Positions 18,915 through 27,857 of a stretch of 64,000 bases of DNA are shown here, one piece after another. The position numbers and the translations under genes were made by a program. The notes beneath the pieces are model-generated. The model was not told where the DNA came from and searched no databases. It saw nothing but the letters and a program-made list of their open reading frames with translations. The stretch spans positions 62,001 to 126,000 of the forward strand of contig CAWGLZ010000006.1 of assembly GCA_963823535.1 (NCBI GenBank), in the 5' to 3' direction. Source of the stretch: RPQJ01 sp963823535. Its GTDB lineage: Bacteria; Pseudomonadota; Gammaproteobacteria; Steroidobacterales; Steroidobacteraceae. How positions within the stretch are numbered: the first letter of the stretch is position 1; every line of letters starts with the position of its first letter.

Positions 18915-19553
18915 TCAGCTTTGTTCGGCGAGCCCTGGTCGACTCGACTCGGCGTCGAAGCCGTAACCGAAAAGCTCGATGTCCTTGCGGAAGATCTCCG
19001 CCACGAGTGCGCGGCTGACGGGCGTGTAGTGGCTTGCATAGTCTCCGCCACCCGAACTCTTGACGTGCGGCAACGCGTCCCGGCCGCGCAGACCCAGCGT
19101 TCGCACCAGCCAGTCGCGCGTACCGTCGAGCGACTCGAAGCGCCCGATGTGGTGCAGATAGTCGACGCCGCCGTGCTCGTCGACGACGTGCTGCCATTGC
19201 GGCGACGTGTGGAAACGCTGCTGCGGCGTCATGCGCTCGAGGGGCAGCCGGAGGAATTCCTCGAAGCTGCATTCCGGCAACCCCTTCTGCTGCATGCACC
19301 ACTTCCAGCTCGACACCGCGCGCGACCACGGATTGCGCACCACGGTGAAGCACGGGATGCGCCTGCGTTTTGCCTCCGCGATGACTTCCTGCTTACGCCG
19401 CTCGTCGTCCTGATACCGGTTGATGAAGTAGTCGACACGATGCTCGTCGAGCCAGGTCCAGAGACTGCTCGATCCGGTCTTGTTGATCGCCAGGAAGACG
19501 ATCTGCTTGCCGCGAACGTGCCCGCGCCTGCGTGGGAAGATGCCTCCGAACAT
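18915..19553 (-). CDS. Sulfotransferase family protein
   Basis: A 212-residue protein with the two PAPS-binding signatures of carbohydrate sulfotransferases. A 5'-phosphosulfate loop is seen as FLAINKTGSSSLWTWL, and a 3'-phosphate block as CFTVVRNPWSRAVSSW. This is the sulfotransferase family 2 layout. No signal peptide or membrane anchor is evident, so it would act in the cytosol on an activated or lipid-linked sugar. Its neighbours are an acyltransferase and a double glycosyltransferase, which suggests decoration of a surface glycan. It is convergent with the acyltransferase (8 bp apart). Confidence 0.83.
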   Translation of the reverse strand: MFGGIFPRRRGHVRGKQIVFLAINKTGSSSLWTWLDEHRVDYFINRYQDDERRKQEVIAEAKRRRIPCFTVVRNPWSRAVSSWKWCMQQKGLPECSFEEFLRLPLERMTPQQRFHTSPQWQHVVDEHGGVDYLHHIGRFESLDGTRDWLVRTLGLRGRDALPHVKSSGGGDYASHYTPVSRALVAEIFRKDIELFGYGFDAESSRPGLAEQS

Positions 19554-19660
19554 GACGAGTACCGGCTCCGTCGACGGGTCAGCTTTTTATTGTATCCCGG
19601 CTGGACCGATGCGGCCGAGGGTGCGCAGAATGCCAGGCTACAACGAGGATCCGGCATAAG

Positions 19661-20929
19661 ATGCCTGCGAGCAGCGTGTTTCCGGCCTACACCGGCTTCG
19701 AGCCACGGGTGCCCGTCCATTGCGTGACGCCGGGACTGCCGGGATGCATCCACCGCTTCTATGACTCGTCGCCCTTCAGTCCGTCGGGTCGCTACCTGGC
19801 GGTGACGCGCTTTCCGTTCGAGGACCGCCTGCCCAGCGCGGGAGAAGCGGCGGAGGTCGTCGTCGTCGATCTCGAAACGGGCGACGCGAGCACGGTCGCC
19901 GAGACCCGCGGCTGGGACACGCAGCTCGGGGCACAGGTCCAGTGGGGTCGTGATGACCGCACGCTGCTCTTCAACGACGTGGATACAGGCACCTGGACGC
20001 CGTTCGGGGTCGAGCTGGATCCGCTGGGCGGGGAGCGCCACCGGCTCGCCGGTACGATCTACGCCGTGTCGCCGGACGGGCGATGGTCCGCAGGACCCTG
20101 CCTGCTGCGCGCCGCGCGCACGCAGCGCGGCTATGGCGTCGTCGTACCCGAGGACCGTGTGCCGGAGAACCGCGGTGCGTCCGCGGCCGATGGAATCCAC
20201 CTGACGGACCTCGCCACGGGTGAATCGCGACTCCTCGTCTCGACGGCGGACATCTTCGCCAGCGCCTTCCCCGCCGCGAGTCATGCCGCGTACGCGCGGG
20301 GAGATTTCTACGGATTCCACGTCAAGTGGAACCCGCAGGGCACGCGGCTGCTGTTCGTGCTGCGCTGGATTCCGCGCACCTGGCTGCCCTGGAAGCGCAA
20401 GAAGAAGTACCGGCGCCTCAACGTCGTCACGCTGAACGCGGACGGCTCGGACCCGCGCGTCGCCGTGCCCGACACGCTGTGGCGCAGGGGCGGCAACCAT
20501 CCGAACTGGTGTCCGGACGGCGAACACGTGCTCATGAACCTCAATACCCAGGGCGAAGGCCTGAGATTCGCGCGGATCCGCTTCGACGGATCGAACCTCG
20601 AAACCTTGTCTGCCTCGATCAGGGGATCGGGGCATCCGACCATGCACCCGGATGGACGTCACGTCCTGACGGATGCCTATCCGCACGAGCCCGTGTCCGC
20701 TGGAGATGGCACGACGCCGATCCGCTGGATCGACCTGCAGTCGTCAACGGAAATGGAGCTGGTCCGGATCCGGACCCTCTCCGATCACGAGCGCCGGGTG
20801 CTCGCGCTGCGGGTCGACCCGCATCCGGCCTGGGACCGGGACTTCCGCCGCATCGCGTTCAATGCCTGCCCGGAAGGTCGCAGACAGGTATTCGTCGCGG
20901 ATCTCAGGGACCGCCTGGCAGTCGACTGA
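19661..20929 (+). CDS. PD40/TolB-like beta-propeller protein
   Basis: A 422-residue protein made of WD40-like (PD40) blades. Recurrent 'SPxGRY/PDGxx' strands are seen: FSPSGRYLAVTRFPFED, WGRDDRTLLFNDVDTGTW, VSPDGRWSAGP, WNPQGTRLLFVLRWIP, WCPDGEHVLMNL and MHPDGRHVLTDAY. No signal peptide was recognised. The fold resembles TolB and oligogalacturonate-lyase-type propellers, but no catalytic set was identified. A basic insertion (WKRKKKYRR) is unusual. Its 3' end overlaps the convergent glycosyltransferase gene by 26 bp. Placement between a sulfotransferase and a glycosyltransferase hints at a role in glycan metabolism. Confidence 0.7.
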   Translation: MPASSVFPAYTGFEPRVPVHCVTPGLPGCIHRFYDSSPFSPSGRYLAVTRFPFEDRLPSAGEAAEVVVVDLETGDASTVAETRGWDTQLGAQVQWGRDDRTLLFNDVDTGTWTPFGVELDPLGGERHRLAGTIYAVSPDGRWSAGPCLLRAARTQRGYGVVVPEDRVPENRGASAADGIHLTDLATGESRLLVSTADIFASAFPAASHAAYARGDFYGFHVKWNPQGTRLLFVLRWIPRTWLPWKRKKKYRRLNVVTLNADGSDPRVAVPDTLWRRGGNHPNWCPDGEHVLMNLNTQGEGLRFARIRFDGSNLETLSASIRGSGHPTMHPDGRHVLTDAYPHEPVSAGDGTTPIRWIDLQSSTEMELVRIRTLSDHERRVLALRVDPHPAWDRDFRRIAFNACPEGRRQVFVADLRDRLAVD

Positions 20930-23150
20930 CCGCGCTGGCGACGGCTCTGGATGCAAGTCCCTGCAGGGCCGCCACCGCCTCGTCGACCCCGTTGGCAAAA
21001 CCGAACTCCGCGACACGCTGCACCATGGCATCGCGGCGCGCGTCGTCGCGCAGCAGCGCCACCGCCTCCGTCGCGATCCGCTCCGCGTCCCGCGGCGCGC
21101 TCACGACGATCTGCAGCTTCTCGGCACGACGGATGCGGCGATCCTGGTCGCCCGCGAGCGGCACCGTCACGATGGGTCGGCCATGGGCCAGCGAGTGGAT
21201 CAGCGTGGTGCCGCCATTGCTCACGACCAGCCGGGCCTCGGCGAGCAGGTGCTGGACCTCCTCGGGACCGATCCTTGGCAGCAGTCGGAGCGCAGGAACA
21301 TCGCCCGAGGTCGCAACACTCTTGCGCCCCGTCAGGACGACCGTCGTCTGTCCGGTGGCCGCCACGACGCGGCGGGCTGCCTGGACGAACAACTCCGCCG
21401 GATCCTCGACCAGGTGCCCCTCGCCGCGGCCGCCCGGCACGAACACGACGTAGTCGCCCGCGCCGAGGCCTCGCTCGGCGAGCCAGCGACTCCGCACCTC
21501 CGGATCCGACGGCGGGAACAGCGTGTCGAACTGGCGGACCGTATACTCGGGAAAGAAGCGCATCTTGAAGCGCTCGAGCCGGGTCCGGCCGCCGGTGACG
21601 AAGGTCGGAAACACGATCCAGTGCTCGTCGAGCAGCCGCATCCACTTCGGACGAAATGCCTTCCAGCGCAGCTTGGGAGCGCGACTCGAGAACACGAGAC
21701 GGGCCCCTGCCCGCTTCGCGGCACGCAGCTGCGAAGTCCGCCCGGAATTGTCGAACACCATCACCTGCGGCCGGAAGGCCTCGATGGCCGCGAGCACCTG
21801 CGGCGTGCTGTTGGTCGGTGATGCGTCGCAATCGATGATCGGGAAGTCCACCGCCTCGCGGAACACGGCCGTGCGACTCACGAGGAAGCGGATGTCCGCG
21901 GCCGGCGCTGCCCGCCGGAGTTCCCGCGCAATGATCAGGCATCGCATGAGTTCGCCGGAGCCGCCCGGTCCCGAGACCGGCGAGAACAGGAATCTCGGTG
22001 GCGCCACCGGTGCCGCGACGGCCGCAGCCGCCGGCGGCGTTGCGGCGGAATCGCCGGGCTCCGGGCACTTGTCGCCGAGGAGCTGCCGGTAGGCGGTGAG
22101 CATCCGCTCCGCGATCAGGTCGAGGCCGAACTCGGACAGGTCGATGTCCAGGCGCGTCCGGCCCGACGCGTGCACCCGCCGGAGCGCCGCGGCGAGTTGC
22201 CCGACGTCGCTGCGCGGCACGATCTCGATCGGGTAGCGGCGCGCGAGATCGCGCGGACCCTCGGCATCGGTCGCGATCACGGACACGCCTGCGTCGAGGG
22301 CTTCCACGATGACGCGACCGAACGGCTCGAAGCTGGAGGGACAGACGAACAGGTCGAAGGCCTGGTACAGGTCCTTGACGTCGTGCCGAAAGCCGGCCAG
22401 CGAGACCCGCTCACCGGCCAGCTTTTCGAGACGGCCGCGCTCGCTGCCCTCGCCGACCAGCACGAGTCGTCCGTTCGGCAGTTGCGCCTGCTCGAAGGCA
22501 TTGATCAGCGTGTCGAATCCCTTGCGTGACGCGAGTCGTCCAACGGCCCCCACGAGAAAGTCCTCGTCGCCGGCGCCGAGCTGGGCGCGGATCTCGCGCA
22601 GGCGCTCCGCGGCCAGCCGCGGATGCGGCACGAGCGTGTTCGGCACCAGGAAGACCTTGCCCCGGTAACCGGTGGGCACTGTCTCGAGCTGCCACTCAGA
22701 GATGCAGAAGAGCCCGTCCGTCCGCAGGTAGTGTGGCCCGTTGAGCGACAGGTGCAGCGTGGCGACGTGCACGGCGCCAGGCGCCAGCTGGGCGACGAAG
22801 CGGGTGCCACGACGCAGGTGGGTGTGGATGACGTCCGGCCGCCAGGCGCGGATCGTTTCCCCGAGGCGGCGTCGCGTGAACCACAGGGCCGGGATCTCGA
22901 AGACCGTGACACCGGGGTCGAGGATGTCGCGAATGCTCGCGCCACTGCGCCCGCGATGATCGTCGCGAATCACCAGCGCGACGTCGTGGTTCCTCGACAG
23001 CGCGTTGCACGTCTCCGCGGCCGCGCGCTCGGATCCCGCCAGTCCCCGCGAGAGGATCACCTGGAGGATCCGGAGCCGCCGGCCGGGCGCGGACGCGGCA
23101 GAACTCACTCCTGTCCCGTGCCCGGGTGCATCCTGCTCAGCTGGCTCCAT
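20904..23150 (-). CDS. Two-domain glycosyltransferase (GT4 + MurG/GT28-like)
   Basis: A 748-residue protein with two complete GT-B glycosyltransferases in tandem. Residues about 25-365 are GT4-like: LQVILSRGLAGSERAAAETC, then VGAVGRLASRKGFDTLINAF, and the retaining EX7E motif region SSFEPFGRVIVEALDAG. After a Pro/Ala linker (about 370-395) comes a MurG-like half with FSPVSGPGGSGELMRC and VSNGGTTLIHSLAHGRPIVT. The fusion suggests successive addition of two sugars to one acceptor, an inference. The start ATG 23150 (MEPAEQDAPGHG) precedes an unstructured 25-residue lead; the first conserved strand begins at RRLRILQVI. Confidence 0.82.
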   Translation of the reverse strand: MEPAEQDAPGHGTGVSSAASAPGRRLRILQVILSRGLAGSERAAAETCNALSRNHDVALVIRDDHRGRSGASIRDILDPGVTVFEIPALWFTRRRLGETIRAWRPDVIHTHLRRGTRFVAQLAPGAVHVATLHLSLNGPHYLRTDGLFCISEWQLETVPTGYRGKVFLVPNTLVPHPRLAAERLREIRAQLGAGDEDFLVGAVGRLASRKGFDTLINAFEQAQLPNGRLVLVGEGSERGRLEKLAGERVSLAGFRHDVKDLYQAFDLFVCPSSFEPFGRVIVEALDAGVSVIATDAEGPRDLARRYPIEIVPRSDVGQLAAALRRVHASGRTRLDIDLSEFGLDLIAERMLTAYRQLLGDKCPEPGDSAATPPAAAAVAAPVAPPRFLFSPVSGPGGSGELMRCLIIARELRRAAPAADIRFLVSRTAVFREAVDFPIIDCDASPTNSTPQVLAAIEAFRPQVMVFDNSGRTSQLRAAKRAGARLVFSSRAPKLRWKAFRPKWMRLLDEHWIVFPTFVTGGRTRLERFKMRFFPEYTVRQFDTLFPPSDPEVRSRWLAERGLGAGDYVVFVPGGRGEGHLVEDPAELFVQAARRVVAATGQTTVVLTGRKSVATSGDVPALRLLPRIGPEEVQHLLAEARLVVSNGGTTLIHSLAHGRPIVTVPLAGDQDRRIRRAEKLQIVVSAPRDAERIATEAVALLRDDARRDAMVQRVAEFGFANGVDEAVAALQGLASRAVASAVSRLPGGP

Positions 23151-23221
23151 GCGGCGATTCTATCGCGCCGTTCGCGGGAATCGCTCGGGGAATGCGCCGT
23201 TGCCGGCCGGGCGCGCGACCT

Positions 23222-23824
23222 TCACTGGTAGCCGATCTCGAAGAGCGGGCGCAGGTATCGCAGCCGCTCGACCGGATCCTCGAGCTCCAGGCAGTGCTGC
23301 TTGTGACCCGCCGGCAGCGGAAGGATTTCGGCGAGGCGGCCGGAGACCCAGGCCGCGTTCCCGGGATGGCGCGGCAGCGAGGCATACGGTTCGCCGAGCT
23401 GCGTCAGCGCTTCGTCGAGCGCGGGCCCGAGCTCGGCGAACTCCTCCGGCAGGGGCACCACGGTCTCCTCGGCCAGCCACTCGACGTCGGCGAGGTTGAG
23501 CCCGTCGCGGGCGCGGCGACGGTCGAGGATGCGAAAGCGTCGCTGGCCGGCGGCCTGGATGCCGAGCAATCCGTCCGGCTGCTGCGAGAAGTCGACGATG
23601 CGCGCATACGTGCCGACGTCGAAGGTCGACGCCGGTCCGCCCGCCTCCGCACCTTCACGGATCAGCACGACCCCGAACCCGCTGTCGTCGCGCATGCAGC
23701 GGCGGACGAGATCGATGTAGCGCGCCTCGAAGATGCGCAGCGGGAGCGGTCCGCCGGGGAAGAGAATGGTCCCCAGCGGGAACAACGGAATCTCGACGCG
23801 CTCGTCTGCGGATCGGGCGGTCAT
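23222..23824 (-). CDS. LON substrate-binding-domain protein
   Basis: A 200-residue protein corresponding only to the N-terminal (LAN/PF02190) domain of Lon proteases. It begins with RVEIPLFPLGTILFPGGPLP and continues with RIFEARYIDLVRRCM, both conserved in this domain. There is no AAA+ or protease domain, as is normal for these stand-alone proteins. Bacterial members are of unknown function. It lies 18 bp downstream of mpl on the same strand and may be co-transcribed. Confidence 0.88.
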   Translation of the reverse strand: MTARSADERVEIPLFPLGTILFPGGPLPLRIFEARYIDLVRRCMRDDSGFGVVLIREGAEAGGPASTFDVGTYARIVDFSQQPDGLLGIQAAGQRRFRILDRRRARDGLNLADVEWLAEETVVPLPEEFAELGPALDEALTQLGEPYASLPRHPGNAAWVSGRLAEILPLPAGHKQHCLELEDPVERLRYLRPLFEIGYQ

Positions 23825-23842
23825 GCGCCCGATTATGCATGC

Positions 23843-25222
23843 TCAGCCCGCGGCGCGCTCCCTGAGCGCCCCGAGCAGGCGGTCGTGCAGCCCACCGAAG
23901 GATCCGTTGCTCATCAGGACGAGCTGGTCACCCGGACGCGCCTCGGCCACCAGCGCCGCCGTGAGCCTTGCGAGATCGTCATGCACCGTCACCCGGGAAC
24001 CCAGCGGTCGCAGCGCGTCCGTCACGTCCCAGCGGACCTCGGGCGACTGGTAGACGAAGACGCTGTCGGCACCGCGCAGCGACTCCGCGAGCGCCGCCTT
24101 GTGGGTCCCGAGCTTCATGGTGTTCGAACGCGGCTCGAGCACCGCGATCACGCGCCCGGCGCCCGCCTTGCGACGCACGCCCTCGAGCGTGGTGGTGATC
24201 GCGGTCGGATGATGCGCGAAGTCGTCGTACACGGCGACGCCGTCGACAGTGCCGCGCAGCTCGAGCCTGCGTCGCACGCCGCCGAACCGTCGCAGCGCCT
24301 CGAGCCCCGCCTCCTCGTCCACGCCCGCGTGGCGCGCGGCGACGAACGCGGCGAGCGCATTCTCGGCATTGTGCCGGCCGAACATGCTCCACTGGACCTC
24401 GCCCACGAGACGCTCGCCATGAAGCACCGTGAACCGCGAGTAGCCGGAGGCCGGATCCGCGTCGATCCGCCACTCGGCCGGCGTCGAGGCGTCGGACGCG
24501 AACCGTTCCACCGGCGTCCAGCAGCCCATCTCGAGCACCTCGGCCAGGTGACGGTCTGCGGCGTTCACGACCACGCGACCGTTGCCCGGGACGGTACGCA
24601 GCAGCAGGTGGAACTGCCGCTGGATGGAGGCGACGTCGGGATAGATGTCGGCGTGGTCGTGCTCGAGGTTGTTGAGGATCGCCGTGCGCGGCCGGTAGTG
24701 CACGAACTTGGCGCGCTTGTCGAAGAACGCCGTGTCGTACTCGTCGGCCTCGACCACGAAGTGGCGGCCGCCGCCGAGGCGCGCACTGACGTCGAAGTCG
24801 AGTGGCACGCCACCGACCAGGAATCCGGGCTCGAGGCCCGCGTGCTCGAGGATCCATGCCAGCAGGCTGCTCGTGGTCGTCTTGCCGTGCGTGCCGGCGA
24901 CGCCGAGCACCCAGCGCCCCTGCAGGACGTTGCGGGCCAGCCATTCCGGTCCGGACGCGTACGGTTGCCCGCTGTCGAGGATCGCCTCGACCAGCGGATT
25001 GCCACGGCTCATCACGTTGCCGACGACGAATACGTCGGGTGCGAGCGCGAGCTGGTCGGGCCCGTAGCCCTCGATGACCTCGATGCCCAGCGCGGCGAGC
25101 TGGGTGCTCATCGGCGGGTAGACGTTGCGGTCGGAGCCCGTGACGCGGTGTCCGCTCGCGCGTGCCAGCGCCGCGATGCCGCCCATGAAGGTGCCGCAGA
25201 TACCGAGGATGTGCAGGTGCAT
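23843..25222 (-). CDS. mpl: UDP-N-acetylmuramate:L-Ala-gamma-D-Glu-meso-DAP ligase
   Basis: Murein-recycling ligase that joins recovered tripeptide to UDP-MurNAc using ATP. The 459-residue length fits. The N-terminal fold starts MHLHILGICGTFMGGIAALA, the ATP loop is GVAGTHGKTTTSSLLAWIL, and the substrate segment is ILNNLEHDHADIYPD. Family-specific YDDFAHHPTAITTTLEGVRR and EPRSNTMKLGTH are present. ATG 25222-25220 is chosen because it matches the family N-terminus exactly; the frame is open upstream inside the neighbouring gene. It is preceded by a small membrane-protein gene with a 2-bp gap. Confidence 0.95.
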   Translation of the reverse strand: MHLHILGICGTFMGGIAALARASGHRVTGSDRNVYPPMSTQLAALGIEVIEGYGPDQLALAPDVFVVGNVMSRGNPLVEAILDSGQPYASGPEWLARNVLQGRWVLGVAGTHGKTTTSSLLAWILEHAGLEPGFLVGGVPLDFDVSARLGGGRHFVVEADEYDTAFFDKRAKFVHYRPRTAILNNLEHDHADIYPDVASIQRQFHLLLRTVPGNGRVVVNAADRHLAEVLEMGCWTPVERFASDASTPAEWRIDADPASGYSRFTVLHGERLVGEVQWSMFGRHNAENALAAFVAARHAGVDEEAGLEALRRFGGVRRRLELRGTVDGVAVYDDFAHHPTAITTTLEGVRRKAGAGRVIAVLEPRSNTMKLGTHKAALAESLRGADSVFVYQSPEVRWDVTDALRPLGSRVTVHDDLARLTAALVAEARPGDQLVLMSNGSFGGLHDRLLGALRERAAG

Positions 25223-25224
25223 GC

Positions 25225-25752
25225 TCAGGACACCGGGCCGTGCAGCAGGCCGACCAGTGAGTTGACGACGAGGAAGTAGGTGAGCGACACGGCGATGCCC
25301 GTGAACAGGTTCGAGTCGGTCGCGAGCTTGATGATCCGGCCCGTCACCAGCGTGAACGCGACGACGAGCAGCAGGGCGAAGACCTGCGCCATGGAGGACG
25401 CCGGCCCCTGCCCCATCGCCGTGACGATGAGCTGCAGCGGCAGGTAGAGCCCGAGTCCCAGCACGGCGCCGGTGCCGAACACGGCCGTCGCCGTCTGCAG
25501 GAAGCGCTCGCCGTGCCGGAAAAGCTTGAGCACCAGCCACACCCACGCCAGCAGCAGCAGGGGGTCCGCGACGATGAAGAAAAACCAGGTCGCGGCCGGC
25601 TCGCGCAGCAGTGCAAGCTGCACCGAGGACACGACGACGTAGAAGGCGATGGTGAGCGCGAGCAGCAGGCCGGAGACCGGCAGGTCCTGGGGACCGCGGC
25701 GCCAGAGTACGATGTCGACGAAAATCCTGAGAAACTGCTGCACTTTGGCCAC
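25225..25752 (-). CDS. Small integral membrane protein upstream of mpl
   Basis: A 175-residue protein with about five hydrophobic segments: SGLLLALTIAFYVVVSSVQL, WFFFIVADPLLLLAWVWLVL, a central GAVLGLGLYLPLQLIV, MAQVFALLLVVAFTLVTG and a C-terminal FTGIAVSLTYFLVVNSLVG. No catalytic motif is evident and the family was not identified. It resembles short YIP1-like or hypothetical membrane proteins. Its stop is 2 bp before the mpl start, so the two are probably translated from one transcript. It is divergent from rnd across 46 bp. Confidence 0.7.
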   Translation of the reverse strand: MAKVQQFLRIFVDIVLWRRGPQDLPVSGLLLALTIAFYVVVSSVQLALLREPAATWFFFIVADPLLLLAWVWLVLKLFRHGERFLQTATAVFGTGAVLGLGLYLPLQLIVTAMGQGPASSMAQVFALLLVVAFTLVTGRIIKLATDSNLFTGIAVSLTYFLVVNSLVGLLHGPVS

Positions 25753-25798
25753 GTGGCGCCCTTCGGTGTCGCGATTCTACACGCAGGTAACCTGACTC

Positions 25799-26899
25799 AT
25801 GCGCGACGCCACGCTGGTAACGACCCAGGACCAACTCGAGGCGGCGGTGTTCCGGCTGCAGGGCGCCGCGCGGCTCGCGATCGACACCGAGTTCATGCGC
25901 GAGCGCACCTACTTTGCGCAGCTGTGCCTGGTACAGGTCGCGAGCGATGCCGATTGCTATCTCGTGGATACGCTCGCGGGGCTCGATCTGAAGCCGTTCT
26001 TCGCCGTGCTCGCCGAGCGGAACCGGCCGAAGATCCTGCACGCCGCACGCCAGGACCTCGAGGTCATGCTCAACTCCGGCGGCACGGTGCCGGGGCCGGT
26101 GTTCGATACCCAGGTGGCCGCGGCGATGCTCGGCCTGCCGCCGCAGGTCGGCTACGCCGATCTCGTGGCACGGCAACTCGGACACTCGATCGACAAGGCG
26201 CAGACGCGCACCGACTGGTCGCGCCGTCCGCTGAGCGAGGCACAGCTGGCCTACGCGGCCGACGACGTGCACCACCTGCTGCAGTTGCACACCGACCTCG
26301 AACTGGCGCTCGAGGCGAAGGCCCGCCTGGCCTGGCACGTGGAGGACTGCGCGGCGCTCGAGAATCCGGGCCTGTACCGGACGGACCCGACCGATGCCTG
26401 GCGTCGCCTCAAGGGTCTCGGTCGCCTCCGGGCCCGGGAGCAGGCCGCCGCGCGTGCGCTCGCCGAGTGGCGCGAAGCGCGGGCCGTCGCCTCCGACAAG
26501 CCGCGCGGCTGGATACTCACCGACGAAGCGATCCTCGCACTGGCGACGCTGGCGCCCGGCACCACCGCCGACCTCGAGCAGGTGCGATCCCTGCCGCCCG
26601 CGGTGGTTCGCAAGCGCGGCGACGAACTGCTGGCACTCATGGCGGCCGCTCGTGATGCCGTGGCGGACCTGCCGGGGTCACCGGCCCCGCAGCGTCCGAC
26701 GGCTGAGCAGAACCGCGAGATCGCCCGGCTACAGCAGGCCGTACGCGACACGGCGGCCGCGCTCGAGATCAGCCCTGAAATCCTCGCGACCCGCCGCGAC
26801 GTCGAGGCACTGGTGCTGGGCCCTCGGGAGAGCTCTGCGCTGCTGCGCGGCTGGCGCCACGAGGTGCTCGGCGCGCAGCTGATCGACTCGCTGGCGTAG
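25799..26899 (+). CDS. rnd: Ribonuclease D
   Basis: 3'-5' exoribonuclease for tRNA maturation and RNA turnover. The DEDDy catalytic residues are visible: LAIDTEFMRERTYFAQL (Asp, Glu), ILHAARQDLEVM (Asp) and LAYAADDVHHLLQL (Asp). An HRDC domain follows at about residues 205-285. The protein has 366 residues, standard for RNase D. The ATG at 25799 lies 46 bp from the divergent membrane-protein gene. It converges on adk. Confidence 0.93.
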   Translation: MRDATLVTTQDQLEAAVFRLQGAARLAIDTEFMRERTYFAQLCLVQVASDADCYLVDTLAGLDLKPFFAVLAERNRPKILHAARQDLEVMLNSGGTVPGPVFDTQVAAAMLGLPPQVGYADLVARQLGHSIDKAQTRTDWSRRPLSEAQLAYAADDVHHLLQLHTDLELALEAKARLAWHVEDCAALENPGLYRTDPTDAWRRLKGLGRLRAREQAAARALAEWREARAVASDKPRGWILTDEAILALATLAPGTTADLEQVRSLPPAVVRKRGDELLALMAAARDAVADLPGSPAPQRPTAEQNREIARLQQAVRDTAAALEISPEILATRRDVEALVLGPRESSALLRGWRHEVLGAQLIDSLA

Positions 26900-26917
26900 A
26901 ACGTCTAACGGTGGCCG

Positions 26918-27574
26918 TCAGCCCCCGGCGGCGCGCACGAACTCCCCGTACACGCGATCGACCGGCTGGTCCGCGTTCACGACCTTGAGCAAGCCGCGCG
27001 CCTTGTAGTGCTCAACGAGCGGCTCCGTCTGGCGGGCATAGACCTTGAGCCGGTTCTCGATCACGTCCTCGCGATCGTCCGCCCGCTGCACCAGCAGCGG
27101 CGCGTCCTCGCCCGGGTGGTTGTCGCAGCGATCGCCGAGCGGCGACGGTGAGGAGTAGACGTTGAAGACCTTGCCGCACTTCGGGCAGCTGCGCCGGCCG
27201 GTCAGCCGCTGGAACAGCGCCTTCGAATCCACGTCCATGAGCACCACCGCGTCGATCGGCTGGCCGAGTTCGGCCAGCAGGGTGTCTAGCGCGCCCGCCT
27301 GGGCCACGTTGCGCGGATAGCCGTCCAGGATGAATCCCTTCGCCGCGTCCGGACGGCCGAGCCGCTCGCGGATCAGGCCCAGCACGATCTCGTCGGAGAC
27401 CAGCTCGCCGGCGTCCATGGCCGCCTTGGCGCGCTTGCCGAGTTCCGTACCGCGGGCGACCGCGTCGCGCAGCAGATCGCCGGAAGACACCTGTGGAATT
27501 CCCTTGTCGTCGCGCAGCTTCTGCGCCTGGGTGCCTTTGCCTGAACCGGGGGCGCCGAGGAGTACGAGTCTCAT
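26918..27574 (-). CDS. adk: Adenylate kinase
   Basis: Interconverts ATP + AMP and 2 ADP. The P-loop is LLGAPGSGKGTQAQ and the AMP-binding segment is FILDGYPRNVAQA. The 218-residue protein is the long form with a LID. The LID carries CPKCGKVFNVYSS followed by Cys-Asp-Asn-His, giving a likely zinc-type or degenerate zinc-type site, which is less common in gammaproteobacterial enzymes than the Cys-free LID. It shares a 283-bp upstream region with the divergent pyrophosphate-dependent phosphofructokinase gene. Confidence 0.95.
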   Translation of the reverse strand: MRLVLLGAPGSGKGTQAQKLRDDKGIPQVSSGDLLRDAVARGTELGKRAKAAMDAGELVSDEIVLGLIRERLGRPDAAKGFILDGYPRNVAQAGALDTLLAELGQPIDAVVLMDVDSKALFQRLTGRRSCPKCGKVFNVYSSPSPLGDRCDNHPGEDAPLLVQRADDREDVIENRLKVYARQTEPLVEHYKARGLLKVVNADQPVDRVYGEFVRAAGG

Positions 27575-27857
27575 GGTGTTTCATCCGCGACCAGTCGGGA
27601 GGCTGGCACCCTACCGAAAAGCCCTTGCCCCGCCAACCGTGGGAAAGACGGGTCGAGGGGGACAGCCGGAAGGGGTGCTCCTCGCCGGCAGACGGGACAC
27701 GGCCCTGCCTTCTTCGCGGCCAAGGGGAAGCGTCGCCAGCCGCCCGGCCCTCCGCCGCACTTTCCCGGACCGCCAAGCGGCCGGTCTTCGGGTATGCTAT
27801 CCCGATCGCATTTAGACGTAAGTCCTCGATTAAACGACAGTTTTTCAGGGAGTCCGC

